Shown piece by piece: positions 16,450 to 25,120 of a stretch of DNA of 64,000 nt. Origin of the DNA: Pseudomonas bijieensis (GTDB lineage: Bacteria; Pseudomonadota; Gammaproteobacteria; Pseudomonadales; Pseudomonadaceae); NCBI RefSeq assembly GCF_013347965.1, contig NZ_CP048810.1:1984001-2048000 (forward strand), read 5' to 3'. The notes under the pieces were generated by a model. That model had not been told where the DNA came from. It did not search any database and was given only the letters and a program-made list of their open reading frames with translations. A program made the position numbers and the translations under genes. Within the stretch, counting starts at the first letter, position 1. Each line of letters begins with the position of its first letter.

Positions 16450-17280
16450 GGTGGTTTTCCTTGGGACAGTGATGGCCGGTTTGGCCAGTTCGGTGATAAG
16501 GGATTCAAGCGAGCCCAACCGATGGGCCAGACCCGACTCAACAGCGGCGGCTCCGACACGTAATCCGCCGAAGTCACCCATGGCGGGGACCTTGGCGGCG
16601 TCGGTGCCCAGGTTTCGCGCCACTTTGCCGACGAAGACTTCACCGAGGGCATTCACGGTTTCGCCGATCTTGGCGCGCCCCTCTTCGGTTGCGAGATCGG
16701 GCCGCTTGTTCGGGGCGTTGCTGCTAACGATCTGATAGCGTTTGCGGCCGTTGGCAGCGTCACTTTCAACGACAGCCTCAACGACAACGCCGATGCTCCC
16801 GGCCAGACTGGCTTCGTCGATGACGATCTCGTGTGCTGCTGATGCGATCCAGTACGCAGCGCTCGCCCCGATGCCACCGATGTACGCCACGATCCGCTTA
16901 CGCTCTCGACCCGCGAATATCATCTCGGCCAGTTCGTTGATGCCGGAGGCCACACCGCCAGGGCTGTCGATGTTGAGCACAATCGAACGGACTTTGGGAT
17001 CGTCCAGCGCTCGCTGGATGTCCGTGCCCAGGACTTGAGTGCTGGTAGCGCCACTGATTTCGGTGAACATGTTTGCGTAGCGAAAGATCGGCCCAATTAC
17101 GGGTATCACTGCCACGCCGTTTCGCATTGTGACTTTGCGGGTATCTTCCAGCCGCTCGCCGCGTCGGGTCGCCAGGGCCATCGGATCGCCCATACGGTCG
17201 GCGATGGTCAGCAAGTTTTCCAGGGCGTCAGGCAGCATTAGCCAAGGCTGCGACGCAGCCAGCTCAAGTGCTCGAGGCAT
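16060..17280 (-). CDS. Prohead protease (S49/ClpP-like, lambda gpC family)
   Basis: 406 residues. The peptidase S49 core spans about 60-260: NIDSPGGVASGINELAEM forms the oxyanion region, the nucleophile Ser lies in GIGASAAYWIAS, and EASLAGSIGVVVE follows. The C-terminal 130 residues are charged helices without protease motifs and correspond to the lambda Nu3 scaffold. That part has its own start codon (see the nested gene). The protease clears the scaffold and matures the prohead. Confidence 0.92.
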   Translation of the reverse strand: MPRALELAASQPWLMLPDALENLLTIADRMGDPMALATRRGERLEDTRKVTMRNGVAVIPVIGPIFRYANMFTEISGATSTQVLGTDIQRALDDPKVRSIVLNIDSPGGVASGINELAEMIFAGRERKRIVAYIGGIGASAAYWIASAAHEIVIDEASLAGSIGVVVEAVVESDAANGRKRYQIVSSNAPNKRPDLATEEGRAKIGETVNALGEVFVGKVARNLGTDAAKVPAMGDFGGLRVGAAAVESGLAHRLGSLESLITELAKPAITVPRKTTMTTVHTTAELRTALAAGTDPNTIEIAQAQQPDLGAIRAEGAAAERDRIKGINALASKGFEKEIEAAIDAGTTVEATALQLFKAAQDRGISLSAIKSDAQGVTATTPTGDGKQGERQAAVSAIVAGASRR

Positions 17281-17282
17281 AT

Positions 17283-18890
17283 TCAGTCCTCTTCGGATTT
17301 GGGGTCAGGCGGGTTTTCCAGACCGCCCTTGGGCAGGGCCTGCAGGTTTTTAGCGCGGCGTTGCTCCACTTCCCGCACACGCTGACGGAACACCTGCTGC
17401 CAGGGCTCGCCGGTCATGGCCGCTGTTTCGAGGGTTTCGTTGCTCACGCCGATTTCGATGCGCTTACCGGCCGCGTTGGCTTCCTTCAGCTCATCAATCG
17501 CCCCACGGGCCGGCCCGATCCAAATGGCCTGACAGTAGGCCTTGCGCTTGGCTGGGTCGCCGTAGCCCGGCAGGTCGATCAGCCCCCTAGCCACGGCTTC
17601 GTCGATGATCAGCTCACGGCTCGGCTGGCAGAAATCACAGGCGAGCCACCAACGACGCAGACTGTAGAAACGCCAGGCCTGAAGCATGGCAGCGCGGGCA
17701 GCGCTGTAGCTGCTACTGTAATGGAGCAAAAGCTCTTCTAGTGGCAGCTCCAGGGCGGCGCCGATCTCTTTCACCACGGCGGTGAAGAAGGGATCGAACT
17801 GGGCGTTGGGTCGGCCAGGGTTTGCCACGACTGGCTCTTCCCCGACGCCGAGGTCAATCACGGCCCCCTCGCCTAGGGCCAGCTCGCCATCGGTGGTGTC
17901 ATCGCCTTCAGGACGCTCGTCCGCCAGCGCAGTCATCGGCAGGTTGCCGGTTGGGAAATCAGAGCTTTTTTTGATGAACACCGTGAACATTGCGGAGATC
18001 ACAGCGGCCATAAGCTCCGCGCTGCTGTAGCGCTCCAGCTTTTGCAGTGGCTCCAGCACAGGCGCCAGATAGGGAGCCCCGCGCTTCTGACCTGGACGTT
18101 CCTTGTCCGCCAGGACGTGCAACACCCGCCGTCGGCCCGTCTCCGCACCGAACGCGGTAAGTCGCTCCCAGCTCAGTGGCTTGCCGGCCAGATGCTCGCC
18201 GGGGTAGCCGGTGCAGACGTGATAGGCCACGGGCGCGCCCAGCGAATCGAACTCAACGCCGTCAACCAGGTCGACCCGGTCCATACCGCCGTTCGGATTG
18301 CCGACCCGATCCGACTCGATCAACTGCAGTCGCGTGCTGAAGACACAGCCCGGGCGTTCCTGATCCGGGCTGGCAACCAACACATCGCCAGCGACCAGCG
18401 ACGACACCAAGACCAGGGCTTGCAACTGGTAATGATTGAGGGTCGCTTCGGCATCACACTCCCTCGGATCATCGGCATACAACGACCAGAGCCGGTCCAA
18501 CCGGCCGTTCAGTTTGTCTGCCTGCTCTTCGGTAAGGCCCAGGGCCTCATGGTCAACCTGGGCGCGGCAGACCAGCCCGGTGCCCACGACGTTGGTGCGC
18601 AACCGGGTGATGGCTGCGCGGGCTATCAGGTGGTTACGCATGGCGTCCCTGGACCTGGCCACCAGCATTCGCCGCTCGCTCTGATTGAAGTCTCGTCGCG
18701 GGCTACCGAGGCCTGGAATCCAGCTGGCCATGCTGCGCAGCATGCGCGAAGCGCCCCGCCAGCGAGTTTCGACACCGCCGCCACCGCCCTGAGCCACAAT
18801 CTGCTGGCCGTCCACCGAAGCCCTGGCTACCCTGATGGCCTCGCGCATCAGCAGATCCGTCGGGCCTTCACGCTTACTGAATGGCCACAT
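17283..18890 (-). CDS. Portal protein (lambda gpB family)
   Basis: 535 residues, standard for gpB-type portals. RNHLIARAAITRLRTNVVGTG and LVAGDVLVASPDQERPG (first motif given in full length of 21 or less across residues about 90-110) and the C-terminal GPARGAIDELKEANA identify the lambda portal family. It forms the dodecameric vertex where terminase and connector bind. The product overlaps neither neighbour and lies 2 bases from gpW. Confidence 0.92.
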   Translation of the reverse strand: MWPFSKREGPTDLLMREAIRVARASVDGQQIVAQGGGGGVETRWRGASRMLRSMASWIPGLGSPRRDFNQSERRMLVARSRDAMRNHLIARAAITRLRTNVVGTGLVCRAQVDHEALGLTEEQADKLNGRLDRLWSLYADDPRECDAEATLNHYQLQALVLVSSLVAGDVLVASPDQERPGCVFSTRLQLIESDRVGNPNGGMDRVDLVDGVEFDSLGAPVAYHVCTGYPGEHLAGKPLSWERLTAFGAETGRRRVLHVLADKERPGQKRGAPYLAPVLEPLQKLERYSSAELMAAVISAMFTVFIKKSSDFPTGNLPMTALADERPEGDDTTDGELALGEGAVIDLGVGEEPVVANPGRPNAQFDPFFTAVVKEIGAALELPLEELLLHYSSSYSAARAAMLQAWRFYSLRRWWLACDFCQPSRELIIDEAVARGLIDLPGYGDPAKRKAYCQAIWIGPARGAIDELKEANAAGKRIEIGVSNETLETAAMTGEPWQQVFRQRVREVEQRRAKNLQALPKGGLENPPDPKSEED

Positions 18891-18892
18891 GA

Positions 18893-19108
18893 TCAGATCC
18901 CCAGGTACGAGACGCGATTGCGGCCTCGCCCACGTAGCGCCGCCTGTTCGTTGGCGACTTCCTGGGCATACTGTTTCTCCAGCAGGCGCAAGCTGTTGAG
19001 CTCTGCCAGCTGTACCTCACGATCAGCCCGGCGCAGGCGCTGACCTTTTTTCAGGACGTCAGAAATTGCCGCCCTAACTTCAGCTAGGCGCTGTTGTGCG
19101 TCAGTCAT
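18893..19108 (-). CDS. Head-tail joining protein gpW (lambda family)
   Basis: 71 residues. MTDAQQRLAEVRAAISDVL, then QRLRRADREVQLAELNSLR, are typical of lambda gpW, which plugs the portal and joins head to tail. The ATG at 19108 is chosen because it gives the family start and follows the terminase stop by 11 bases. Longer in-frame starts would run into the terminase gene. Confidence 0.85.
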   Translation of the reverse strand: MTDAQQRLAEVRAAISDVLKKGQRLRRADREVQLAELNSLRLLEKQYAQEVANEQAALRGRGRNRVSYLGI

Positions 19109-19119
19109 GGTTAATTTCC

Positions 19120-21132
19120 TTAGTAGCCCGCTCGACTGCGGGTGCCCCGCCCACGAGCGACTACTCGGCGCGGTACCGGTGCGACCGGTTGTTCGGTGTT
19201 GAACAGCGTCGGCTGCATCAGTTGCTGTTCCAACTGGTCCCACTCGTGGTCACGTAGCAGATGCGTTTTCAGGCTGCGTGCGGCGTGCAAGGCATACACC
19301 TCACAGTCCAGGGCTTCGTTGCGGCGCCCGGCTTTTTTCTGCCAGACCATCTTGCTGGGGTTACGCGCATGCGGCGCTAGCACTTCGTTGGTGAGCTGTT
19401 CGTAGTAATCCGAACGGATCTCGCTGTACCAGTGCATGCGCCCCGGCCCGACACCCTTCAAGCGAAGACGGCCATCGATCAGCGTCTTGGCCTTGTGCGT
19501 GCCGACGATGTGCACCCGCAGGCCATATTTCGCCGCTTTGGTGTTGTCCTGCGAGGTGTCCACAGACTGCGGAGGCTTGGTGAAGATTTCCTTATCGCGG
19601 CTGTCAATCGACGCGCCCTTGATCGCCATGATGTTGAAGCGCTGCCGATCACGGACATAGCTGTAAACGGCATCGCTGGTATTACCGTCCGAGCTGTCGA
19701 TGCTGACTGCCGACACAGCGAGGTGCGCGCCTCCCTCGGTGGGGATTGGCTGAGCGATAACCCGATCCAACTCCTGCCAGACGCTGTCATGAGGATCGAT
19801 TGGGTTGCCGTGTAACTCACCCCAATAGAGTCGCCAGGACTCTTCGCCGCGCCCCCATCCGGTGATGACCAACGCCAGACGATCACCTTGCACGTCCACA
19901 CCCACGGTGACCAACAACACGCCCCTTGGCGCTGTCAGCTCGGCGTAAGGCTCGGCCCGTTTCTCCAGCTCATCAGTTTTCGGGGCGTCGCTCTGATACT
20001 CGTAGCTTTCGCCCTTGGAGCTGTTCACAAAGGCAATCATCGGACCGATGTTGCCTTGAGCCGCAGCATGTTCGGCCTGGAGCTTTTTCTCCATCAACGC
20101 CTGGAAACGCGAGCCCCAAAAGGTGGCGTACAGCTCGTTGAGGATGTAACCGGCAATGCCGCGAAACTCAGCCGTTGCCTGCCAGCGTCCATGCTTGAGG
20201 TTGGCGTTCTTTTGATTGTCGTCCCAAATCGCGCCGCAATGTGGACATGAGTAGAACGCCCTCTCCGGCCGCTTTTTGCCGTAGACCTCGTGGTGATACT
20301 CCGGGTCCTCATCGCAGTGAAGGTTGTCGAAGCTCAGCGCATGTTCCTGGCCGCATTCATGGCACGTCACCAAGCCGATGCGCTTGTCCGACAGTTCCAG
20401 CTCCGCATCAATGGCCGACAGACCTTTGATCGTTGGGGTGCCGCCGATAATGATCTTGGAACGGCGAAAGGTTTTCAGACGTTCCTTGGCCAGCTTGATG
20501 CTGTCGCCCTGCCCGCGCAGGTTGAGGTTACAGTCGTCGGGCTCCTCGATGGCTACACGCGGTACCGGTGTAGATTTCACACTGGCCGGGCTGTTCGAGC
20601 CCACCATCTTGAGGAAGCCGCCGGGGAAGCGCTTAAAGTCCTGACGCTGCTGCAGCTTGCGGCTGCGTAGATCGACCTTCTTGCGAAGCCGTGGCGTCGC
20701 CTCAATCATCGGTTCGAGCTTCTCACCCACGTACTGCTTAGCGGCTTCGGCCTTGGGAAACAGCACCAGGATCGGCGACGGATCAATGTCGATCCACTTG
20801 CCCAGGGCGTTGCCAAGAACGCCCGAGGTCCAGGCAACTTGCGCCGACTTGCGGCCTACGATCTCGGTGACCGCTGGATCGTCCAGCGCCTCCAACGGGC
20901 CGCCGGGCCAGATAAGGTGGGGCGTGACGTTAAAGCGGTACTTGCCGGGGCGGGCTGCCTCTTCTGGCGCCAGCCAGCGGTATTTTTCGGCCCACTCGAT
21001 GATGCTCATACGCGGTGGCGGTGCCCACTTGCGGCAGGCGCCGCGCAGCGCGTTAATCGCCGTTTTCTTCAAGGCCCTCCGGATCGTCCGGTTCGTCAGA
21101 ATCTCCATCTGACTGGGCATCATCCTTGTCAT
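19120..21132 (-). CDS. Terminase large subunit (lambda gpA family)
   Basis: 670-residue packaging motor and nuclease. The ATPase contains GRKSAQVAWTSGVLGNA as the adenine/Walker-A region near 95-110. A zinc-binding-like CxxC...CxxC pair (CHECGQEH and SCPHCGAIW) lies near 260-305. The nuclease half begins with VTVGVDVQGDRLA. The start is uncertain: ATGs at 21132, 21120 and 21108 are all possible, and all overlap the small-subunit gene. Confidence 0.93.
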   Translation of the reverse strand: MTRMMPSQMEILTNRTIRRALKKTAINALRGACRKWAPPPRMSIIEWAEKYRWLAPEEAARPGKYRFNVTPHLIWPGGPLEALDDPAVTEIVGRKSAQVAWTSGVLGNALGKWIDIDPSPILVLFPKAEAAKQYVGEKLEPMIEATPRLRKKVDLRSRKLQQRQDFKRFPGGFLKMVGSNSPASVKSTPVPRVAIEEPDDCNLNLRGQGDSIKLAKERLKTFRRSKIIIGGTPTIKGLSAIDAELELSDKRIGLVTCHECGQEHALSFDNLHCDEDPEYHHEVYGKKRPERAFYSCPHCGAIWDDNQKNANLKHGRWQATAEFRGIAGYILNELYATFWGSRFQALMEKKLQAEHAAAQGNIGPMIAFVNSSKGESYEYQSDAPKTDELEKRAEPYAELTAPRGVLLVTVGVDVQGDRLALVITGWGRGEESWRLYWGELHGNPIDPHDSVWQELDRVIAQPIPTEGGAHLAVSAVSIDSSDGNTSDAVYSYVRDRQRFNIMAIKGASIDSRDKEIFTKPPQSVDTSQDNTKAAKYGLRVHIVGTHKAKTLIDGRLRLKGVGPGRMHWYSEIRSDYYEQLTNEVLAPHARNPSKMVWQKKAGRRNEALDCEVYALHAARSLKTHLLRDHEWDQLEQQLMQPTLFNTEQPVAPVPRRVVARGRGTRSRAGY

Positions 21133-21577
21133 AGTCTGACAGCCTCCTCAGGATGGTTTCGATGGGATCGGCGATCAGGCGCTCGTCAACTTCAACGCCG
21201 TAGCGCGCCGACAGTTGTTCGGCCAGCTCATCCGGAAAGGAATTGAGCAGCTCGACTTTGGCGGCGGTGATCATTGCCTCAAAGCGTCCGACCAGGTCGG
21301 AAGCGATAACGACCTCGCCCAAATCCTTGGCCAGCGCCAGCTCTTCACGATTGGCCCTGACCCGGTCGAGCCGGTCACGAGAGGATTCTTTTTTGCCGTT
21401 GAGCGCGGCCTGTTGCATCAGCCACTGGATCACCGCTTCGGTGTCGTACTGGTTTTCGTTGCCCCGCCCCAGGCCGAACTCGATTACCGGCATGCCGTCG
21501 TTCTGCCACCGGGTCAGCGTGCGTTCATCGCGCCCGACAATCTCGCTCAAGTCGGCTTTGCTGACTCTCATTCCCAT
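21053..21577 (-). CDS. Terminase small subunit (lambda Nu1 family)
   Basis: 174 residues. The N-terminal MRVSKADLSEIVGRDERTLT and RWQNDGMPVIEFGLGRGN form a winged helix-turn-helix of the Nu1 type that binds cos DNA. A helical region follows, then a very acidic tail (about 145-174, DKDDAQSDGDSDEPDD). It overlaps the large-subunit gene by 80 bases. The cos site is expected close upstream. Confidence 0.88.
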   Translation of the reverse strand: MGMRVSKADLSEIVGRDERTLTRWQNDGMPVIEFGLGRGNENQYDTEAVIQWLMQQAALNGKKESSRDRLDRVRANREELALAKDLGEVVIASDLVGRFEAMITAAKVELLNSFPDELAEQLSARYGVEVDERLIADPIETILRRLSDYDKDDAQSDGDSDEPDDPEGLEENGD

Positions 21578-21603
21578 AGCTAACCCCTTGAAAAGACGGA
21601 CAT

Positions 21604-21698
21604 CCCTGCAAAAAACTCAGCTGCAGGGAATCCGCGAGTTCGGTAACCCGTGTAGGGGGCGGGCCAAGGGGAGGACCCAGAAAATCCCCTTCCCCTAC
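21604..21698. other. Candidate cos region upstream of the terminase genes
   Basis: The 117-base gap between the terminase small subunit and the holin has several dyads: CCCTGCA/TGCAGGG at 21604-21628, GTAGGGG/CCCCTAC at 21652-21698, and nested AAGGGGA/TCCCCTT. The GC-rich run GGGGGCGGGCC at 21655-21665 vaguely resembles lambda-type cohesive ends (GGGCGGCG). In lambda-like phages cos lies just before Nu1. This is positional inference only. Confidence 0.3.
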
Positions 21699-22036
21699 CC
21701 CTGCCCCGCGTTGCTTGATGCCTCGGTGACACCCAATCGTTTCGCTACCCAGCGTTCGTACAGGCCAATCGCAACATCAGCACCGGCCATCGCCGTCAGG
21801 CTTCCCAAGGCGCCTGCTGTCCAGAGCGACATACCGGCGGCGATCATCAACATCATCGCCGACACCCCGCAAACAACGCAGCCACCGGACCGCAGTGCCA
21901 GGCGCCTCAACAACACCCAGCCTCGCGCCCCATCCTTGTCGGCCCGCCACATCTCCCCTGATACGCCGCCAACCAAGGCCAGGAGAATTACTAACCAGAT
22001 CGGCATCTCTGCCAGTGCTTGCTGCTCGTTCGTCAT
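21695..22036 (-). CDS. Phage holin (LydA-like family)
   Basis: 113 residues from the ATG at 22036 (MTNEQQALAEMP). Three hydrophobic helices are visible: about 12-28 (IWLVILLALVGGVSG), about 52-73 (GGCVVCGVSAMMLMIAAGMSL) and about 75-93. They are followed by a short basic/polar tail (ERWVAKRLGVTE). The pattern fits holins that open the inner membrane to the lysin. It is the first gene of the late operon, far from the lysin and spanin at the other end. Confidence 0.75.
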   Translation of the reverse strand: MTNEQQALAEMPIWLVILLALVGGVSGEMWRADKDGARGWVLLRRLALRSGGCVVCGVSAMMLMIAAGMSLWTAGALGSLTAMAGADVAIGLYERWVAKRLGVTEASSNAGQG

Positions 22037-22055
22037 TGCCCCGCCCCTTAAACGC

Positions 22056-22080
22056 AAAAACCCGGCGCAAGGGCCGGGTT
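22056..22080 (-). terminator. Hairpin with T-run before the holin gene
   Basis: On the minus strand a perfect 8-bp AACCCGGC/GCCGGGTT stem with a 6-base loop is followed by further Ts (TTTTTGCG). It lies between the presumed late promoter region and the first late gene, where a Q-type antiterminated terminator would be expected. Confidence 0.65.
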
Positions 22081-22250
22081 TGGTGTGTGGTGCCTGCCGC
22101 TTTATGCGGTCGCACCTATCGAAGATGAGTACTTTTTACAGGTCGATTCCGGTGGCAGCAAGCCTGTTTTAATGCCACCCGGTGAATGTCTGGTGAACGC
22201 CTAGGCAATGTCGGCGAATATCTTTATTTCGGCTTCCAGCGCCTGAGGCG

Positions 22251-22530
22251 CTGTCCTTCCTGTCCCACTATCCTTAGTCGAAGTAGGACAGCTACAGGCG
22301 CCTAGAATCGGGGCCTGCCCCACTGTCCTACTTTATTTACCCTTCTCTCCCGTAAAGAGAAAAAGCTAAGAGCACGCGTGCGCGCCATGGGCGCGTATGC
22401 ACTCCCGCTGCGCTCACACATGGGCGGGACGTGCGGGAAGGTTGGACAGTAGGACACGCCAACAACAACGCGGCCCGCGCTTGTCCAACTGCATCAAACG
22501 GCAGTGGGACAAGGCGAGCCGGTTGGACAG
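22251..22530. repeat. Nine-copy 10-bp repeat array (candidate origin iterons)
   Basis: This lies in the 468-base stretch without genes at 22081-22548. Nine copies of YTGTCC(T/C/A)ACY occur at 22251 (two mismatches), 22260, 22282(-), 22323, 22440(-), 22448(-), 22481, 22503(-) and 22521(-). Four are on the plus strand and five on the minus strand. A perfect 7-bp inverted repeat (CAGCGCC/GGCGCTG, 22237-22253) borders the array, and an AT-rich stretch (22331-22370) lies within it. The array is just downstream of the Toprim/VapE replication gene, so an origin role is plausible. The rest of the gap (22081-22236) presumably holds the late promoter, but I see no clear consensus. Confidence 0.6.
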
Positions 22531-22548
22531 CCACGGACGCAGAAAGGA

Positions 22549-22908
22549 TCAAGCAGCAATCCCCATCAACAACCAATAGATGCACAGATGCGCGTCATGC
22601 AGACGCTGGTAGTAGGTGTCCCGCCCGCAGCCGCAGTGGGCATACTTCAAGCGCATGTCGGAGTCCTGGTTGCAGTAGTGCTCTCGCACGATTTGCACAT
22701 GCAGAGGATCGAGGTGTTTGGTCACGATCAGCTCAATATCCAGCGAACCCTCCAACGGCGCCCGGAACGCCCGCCGGCCACGAATCAACTGCCCATTGCT
22801 CTCCATCATCATGGCAACCATGTTCCCACCGGCCAGCCCGCCGGCACTGAGGTCGCTGTGCAGCTCTTCAGCCCATTTGCGCAGCCGCGCATCGATCTCC
22901 TTAATCAT
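22549..22908 (-). CDS. Putative late regulator, Q antiterminator-like
   Basis: 119 residues from the ATG at 22908, with GAGGAG 10 bases upstream, overlapping the VapE stop by 8 bases. The C-terminal half has a sigma-like helix-turn-helix: LDPLHVQIVREHYCNQDSDM, then CGCGRDTYYQRLHDAHLCI. This arrangement is common in phage antitermination-Q/ArpU-type late regulators. Its position (last early gene, before the late region with many terminators) agrees. The family assignment is tentative. Confidence 0.5.
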   Translation of the reverse strand: MIKEIDARLRKWAEELHSDLSAGGLAGGNMVAMMMESNGQLIRGRRAFRAPLEGSLDIELIVTKHLDPLHVQIVREHYCNQDSDMRLKYAHCGCGRDTYYQRLHDAHLCIYWLLMGIAA

Positions 22909-25120
22909 CGAAACAAGGCTCCTCAACCGGCTGCTGCTCCAGGTTCGATGCCCCGCCCCAGTTTTCTGGCTTCTTGTAAGCCCAAGGTCTGATACCGCTC
23001 TTACGCAGAGCCGGTTGCCGGACTTTGCGCCAACCCAACCGGTGCATGATCGCCCCGACCCGCATCTGTTCCGGTTTACCCCAGTGACCGAAGTCCAGCT
23101 TCAAAGCACCCTGCAGAATGTCGGTACCGGTCGCGGTCTCGCCAATTTGAGACTCTTCGAGCCAAGCCAGGATCGGGCCTTCCCACTCATCCACCACAAA
23201 GCGCTCTTCCTGGGCCTCGGCGAACAACGGAGCCTCCTCCCGATTGACCCACCAGATATCGCCGGACTGATAGCAAAACATCGCCTCGGCCCACAGCTGG
23301 TCGCGGATCTCACGCAACTTATCCAGCTCCACCTTGGTACAAGCCACCGGCCAATAACGCCGGTTGCCGGTGGCGTCCTTCAGGTATTCGTCCTGGTTCG
23401 TCGTACCCACGAAAACACACTGGCGTGGCACGTCCATCGTTCTGCGGCCATAGCTCTCGCGGTAGGTGTCAGTCGAGGCGGAAAAGAACTGCTTCGCCTT
23501 GGTGGACTCGGCCTTGTTGAAGCTGTCCAGCTCCCCCAGCTCAACGATCCACTTGCCTCGAATGGCCTGGAACCCATCCTTGTCGCCGAGGGCAAAGGGA
23601 GTATCCATAAACCAGTCACCACCCAACACCGACATGGCGGTGGATTTACCAGCGCCCTGCGCGCCCTCAAGGATCATCACCGAGTCAGCCTTGCAGCCCG
23701 GCTGCATCACCCGGCCGACCGCCGACACCATCCAGCGCTTACCGACCTTTGAGCTGTAGTCCGAAGGGGCAACCCCCATGATGTCCGTCAACCAGGTATC
23801 GAGCCGTGGCACTCGGTCCCACTCCAGGCCATTGAGGTAATTGCGTACCGGATGAAATGCGTTGTCATGAGCAACCACGCTAACTGCTTCGATCACGCTG
23901 CTGGCCTTGACCCGCAAGTTGTACTGCTGAGCAAGCCACTTCATCACCAGCATGTCGTCAATGTCAGCCCAATCGCCGACGCCGCCGCCATACGGGGCAG
24001 CACGCAGCTTGACGATCTTGGAGCTGAAGGCACTGAAGCCAATCACACCGGACCAGCGCTGATCGTTGCTCAGGATCAGCTCGACGTTTTGCATGTGCGC
24101 AATCAACATGCCGTTTTCGGTCCGGGCCAACCAGTCTTTCCAGCCACCCGCTGCAGGAGGCTTGACCACCGCCAGCACCTGACGACGCACCGCCTCCAAA
24201 CCTTCCGCACAGTGCAGGTCGTTGAAGTCGGTCCACTTGTCCTCCCGCTCACCCGAAAAGATCGGGCCGACTACCTGGCCACCCACAACCGTAGCCGCGT
24301 TGTTGGCCTTCTCTTCACCAGGGTTCCAGGGCTCGCCATTCGGGCGTTTGGTTTTCCAGTCATCGTCACGACAGAGGATGATCGGGCGCCCCGGGAAACG
24401 CTCACGCATGATCTTGGCAACAGCCAGCAAATTCCCCGCATCAAAGGCCACCGCGACCGTGAGCGAGGTCGCCATATGCAGGCTTATGCCGGTGGCATAC
24501 CCCTCGCATTCAAGAATCGGCTCGCCCGGCTCCGGGTGCGGACCGATCAAAAGAAAAGCCCCCTCCTTCGCCATACCGTAGGGCCAGTAAGACTTGTCGC
24601 GGCCGGTGTCCTCTTGCTTCTCGGGGAATATCACTTGTAACCCAACGATCTGGTCCCGAGCGTTTTGCATGGGCACCAAAACCGCGCCGGAGCGCGGAGC
24701 ATAACGAACGCCCAGGCCTACGATCTGCTTTCGATCCAGATAGGCGCTACGACCTTTCTCGGGCATCCGCTTGAACAACCCAGCAGCACGGTTAGCCGCT
24801 CGACGGGCAGCGTTGGCAGCCTTCTCAGCAGCCTTGCGCTTGGCTTCCTCCTGACGAGCGCGCATGACTTCACGCTCTTCAGGAGTCATCCGGCCGGGCT
24901 TTACCTTGATCTTGTGCGTTTCCCCTGTACGCCAATCGCCGAACGCACCGAAGATCAGGGTTTCGCCCTTCTCGGTGTGGTGCTCGTGTAGAACGTACCA
25001 GCCGTTTTTCTCTTTGCCCTTATCCAGGGCGGTCTTGCATCGAGTCAGCTTGCCGTAAATCAGCGGCTGCGCGGGATCCAGACCAAAGTCCGCAAATTGA
25101 TTCAGCACGTCATCGAGCAT
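22901..25120 (-). CDS. Replication protein: Toprim primase + VapE-type helicase
   Basis: 739 residues. The N-terminal 100 residues are a primase-associated region. Residues about 195-310 form a Toprim-like domain with ILECEGYATG and ILCRDDD. The C-terminal half is a VapE/D5-like P-loop ATPase with Walker A GAQGAGKST near 483-491, then DKDGFQAIRGKWIVELGEL and the FVGTTNQDEYLKDATGNRRY motif. It presumably initiates and drives prophage replication. The ATG overlaps the TraR stop and has GGGAGG about 9 bases upstream. Confidence 0.9.
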   Translation of the reverse strand: MLDDVLNQFADFGLDPAQPLIYGKLTRCKTALDKGKEKNGWYVLHEHHTEKGETLIFGAFGDWRTGETHKIKVKPGRMTPEEREVMRARQEEAKRKAAEKAANAARRAANRAAGLFKRMPEKGRSAYLDRKQIVGLGVRYAPRSGAVLVPMQNARDQIVGLQVIFPEKQEDTGRDKSYWPYGMAKEGAFLLIGPHPEPGEPILECEGYATGISLHMATSLTVAVAFDAGNLLAVAKIMRERFPGRPIILCRDDDWKTKRPNGEPWNPGEEKANNAATVVGGQVVGPIFSGEREDKWTDFNDLHCAEGLEAVRRQVLAVVKPPAAGGWKDWLARTENGMLIAHMQNVELILSNDQRWSGVIGFSAFSSKIVKLRAAPYGGGVGDWADIDDMLVMKWLAQQYNLRVKASSVIEAVSVVAHDNAFHPVRNYLNGLEWDRVPRLDTWLTDIMGVAPSDYSSKVGKRWMVSAVGRVMQPGCKADSVMILEGAQGAGKSTAMSVLGGDWFMDTPFALGDKDGFQAIRGKWIVELGELDSFNKAESTKAKQFFSASTDTYRESYGRRTMDVPRQCVFVGTTNQDEYLKDATGNRRYWPVACTKVELDKLREIRDQLWAEAMFCYQSGDIWWVNREEAPLFAEAQEERFVVDEWEGPILAWLEESQIGETATGTDILQGALKLDFGHWGKPEQMRVGAIMHRLGWRKVRQPALRKSGIRPWAYKKPENWGGASNLEQQPVEEPCFDD

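Noticed and set aside
22251..22530. CRISPR array
   Set aside because: The repeats are only 10 bp, in both orientations, with irregular spacing and no cas genes nearby.
22337..22585. 82-codon minus-strand frame in the repeat array
   Set aside because: Its sequence is made by the iterons and GC dyads, with no family motif and no ribosome binding site; it also overlaps the Q-like gene.
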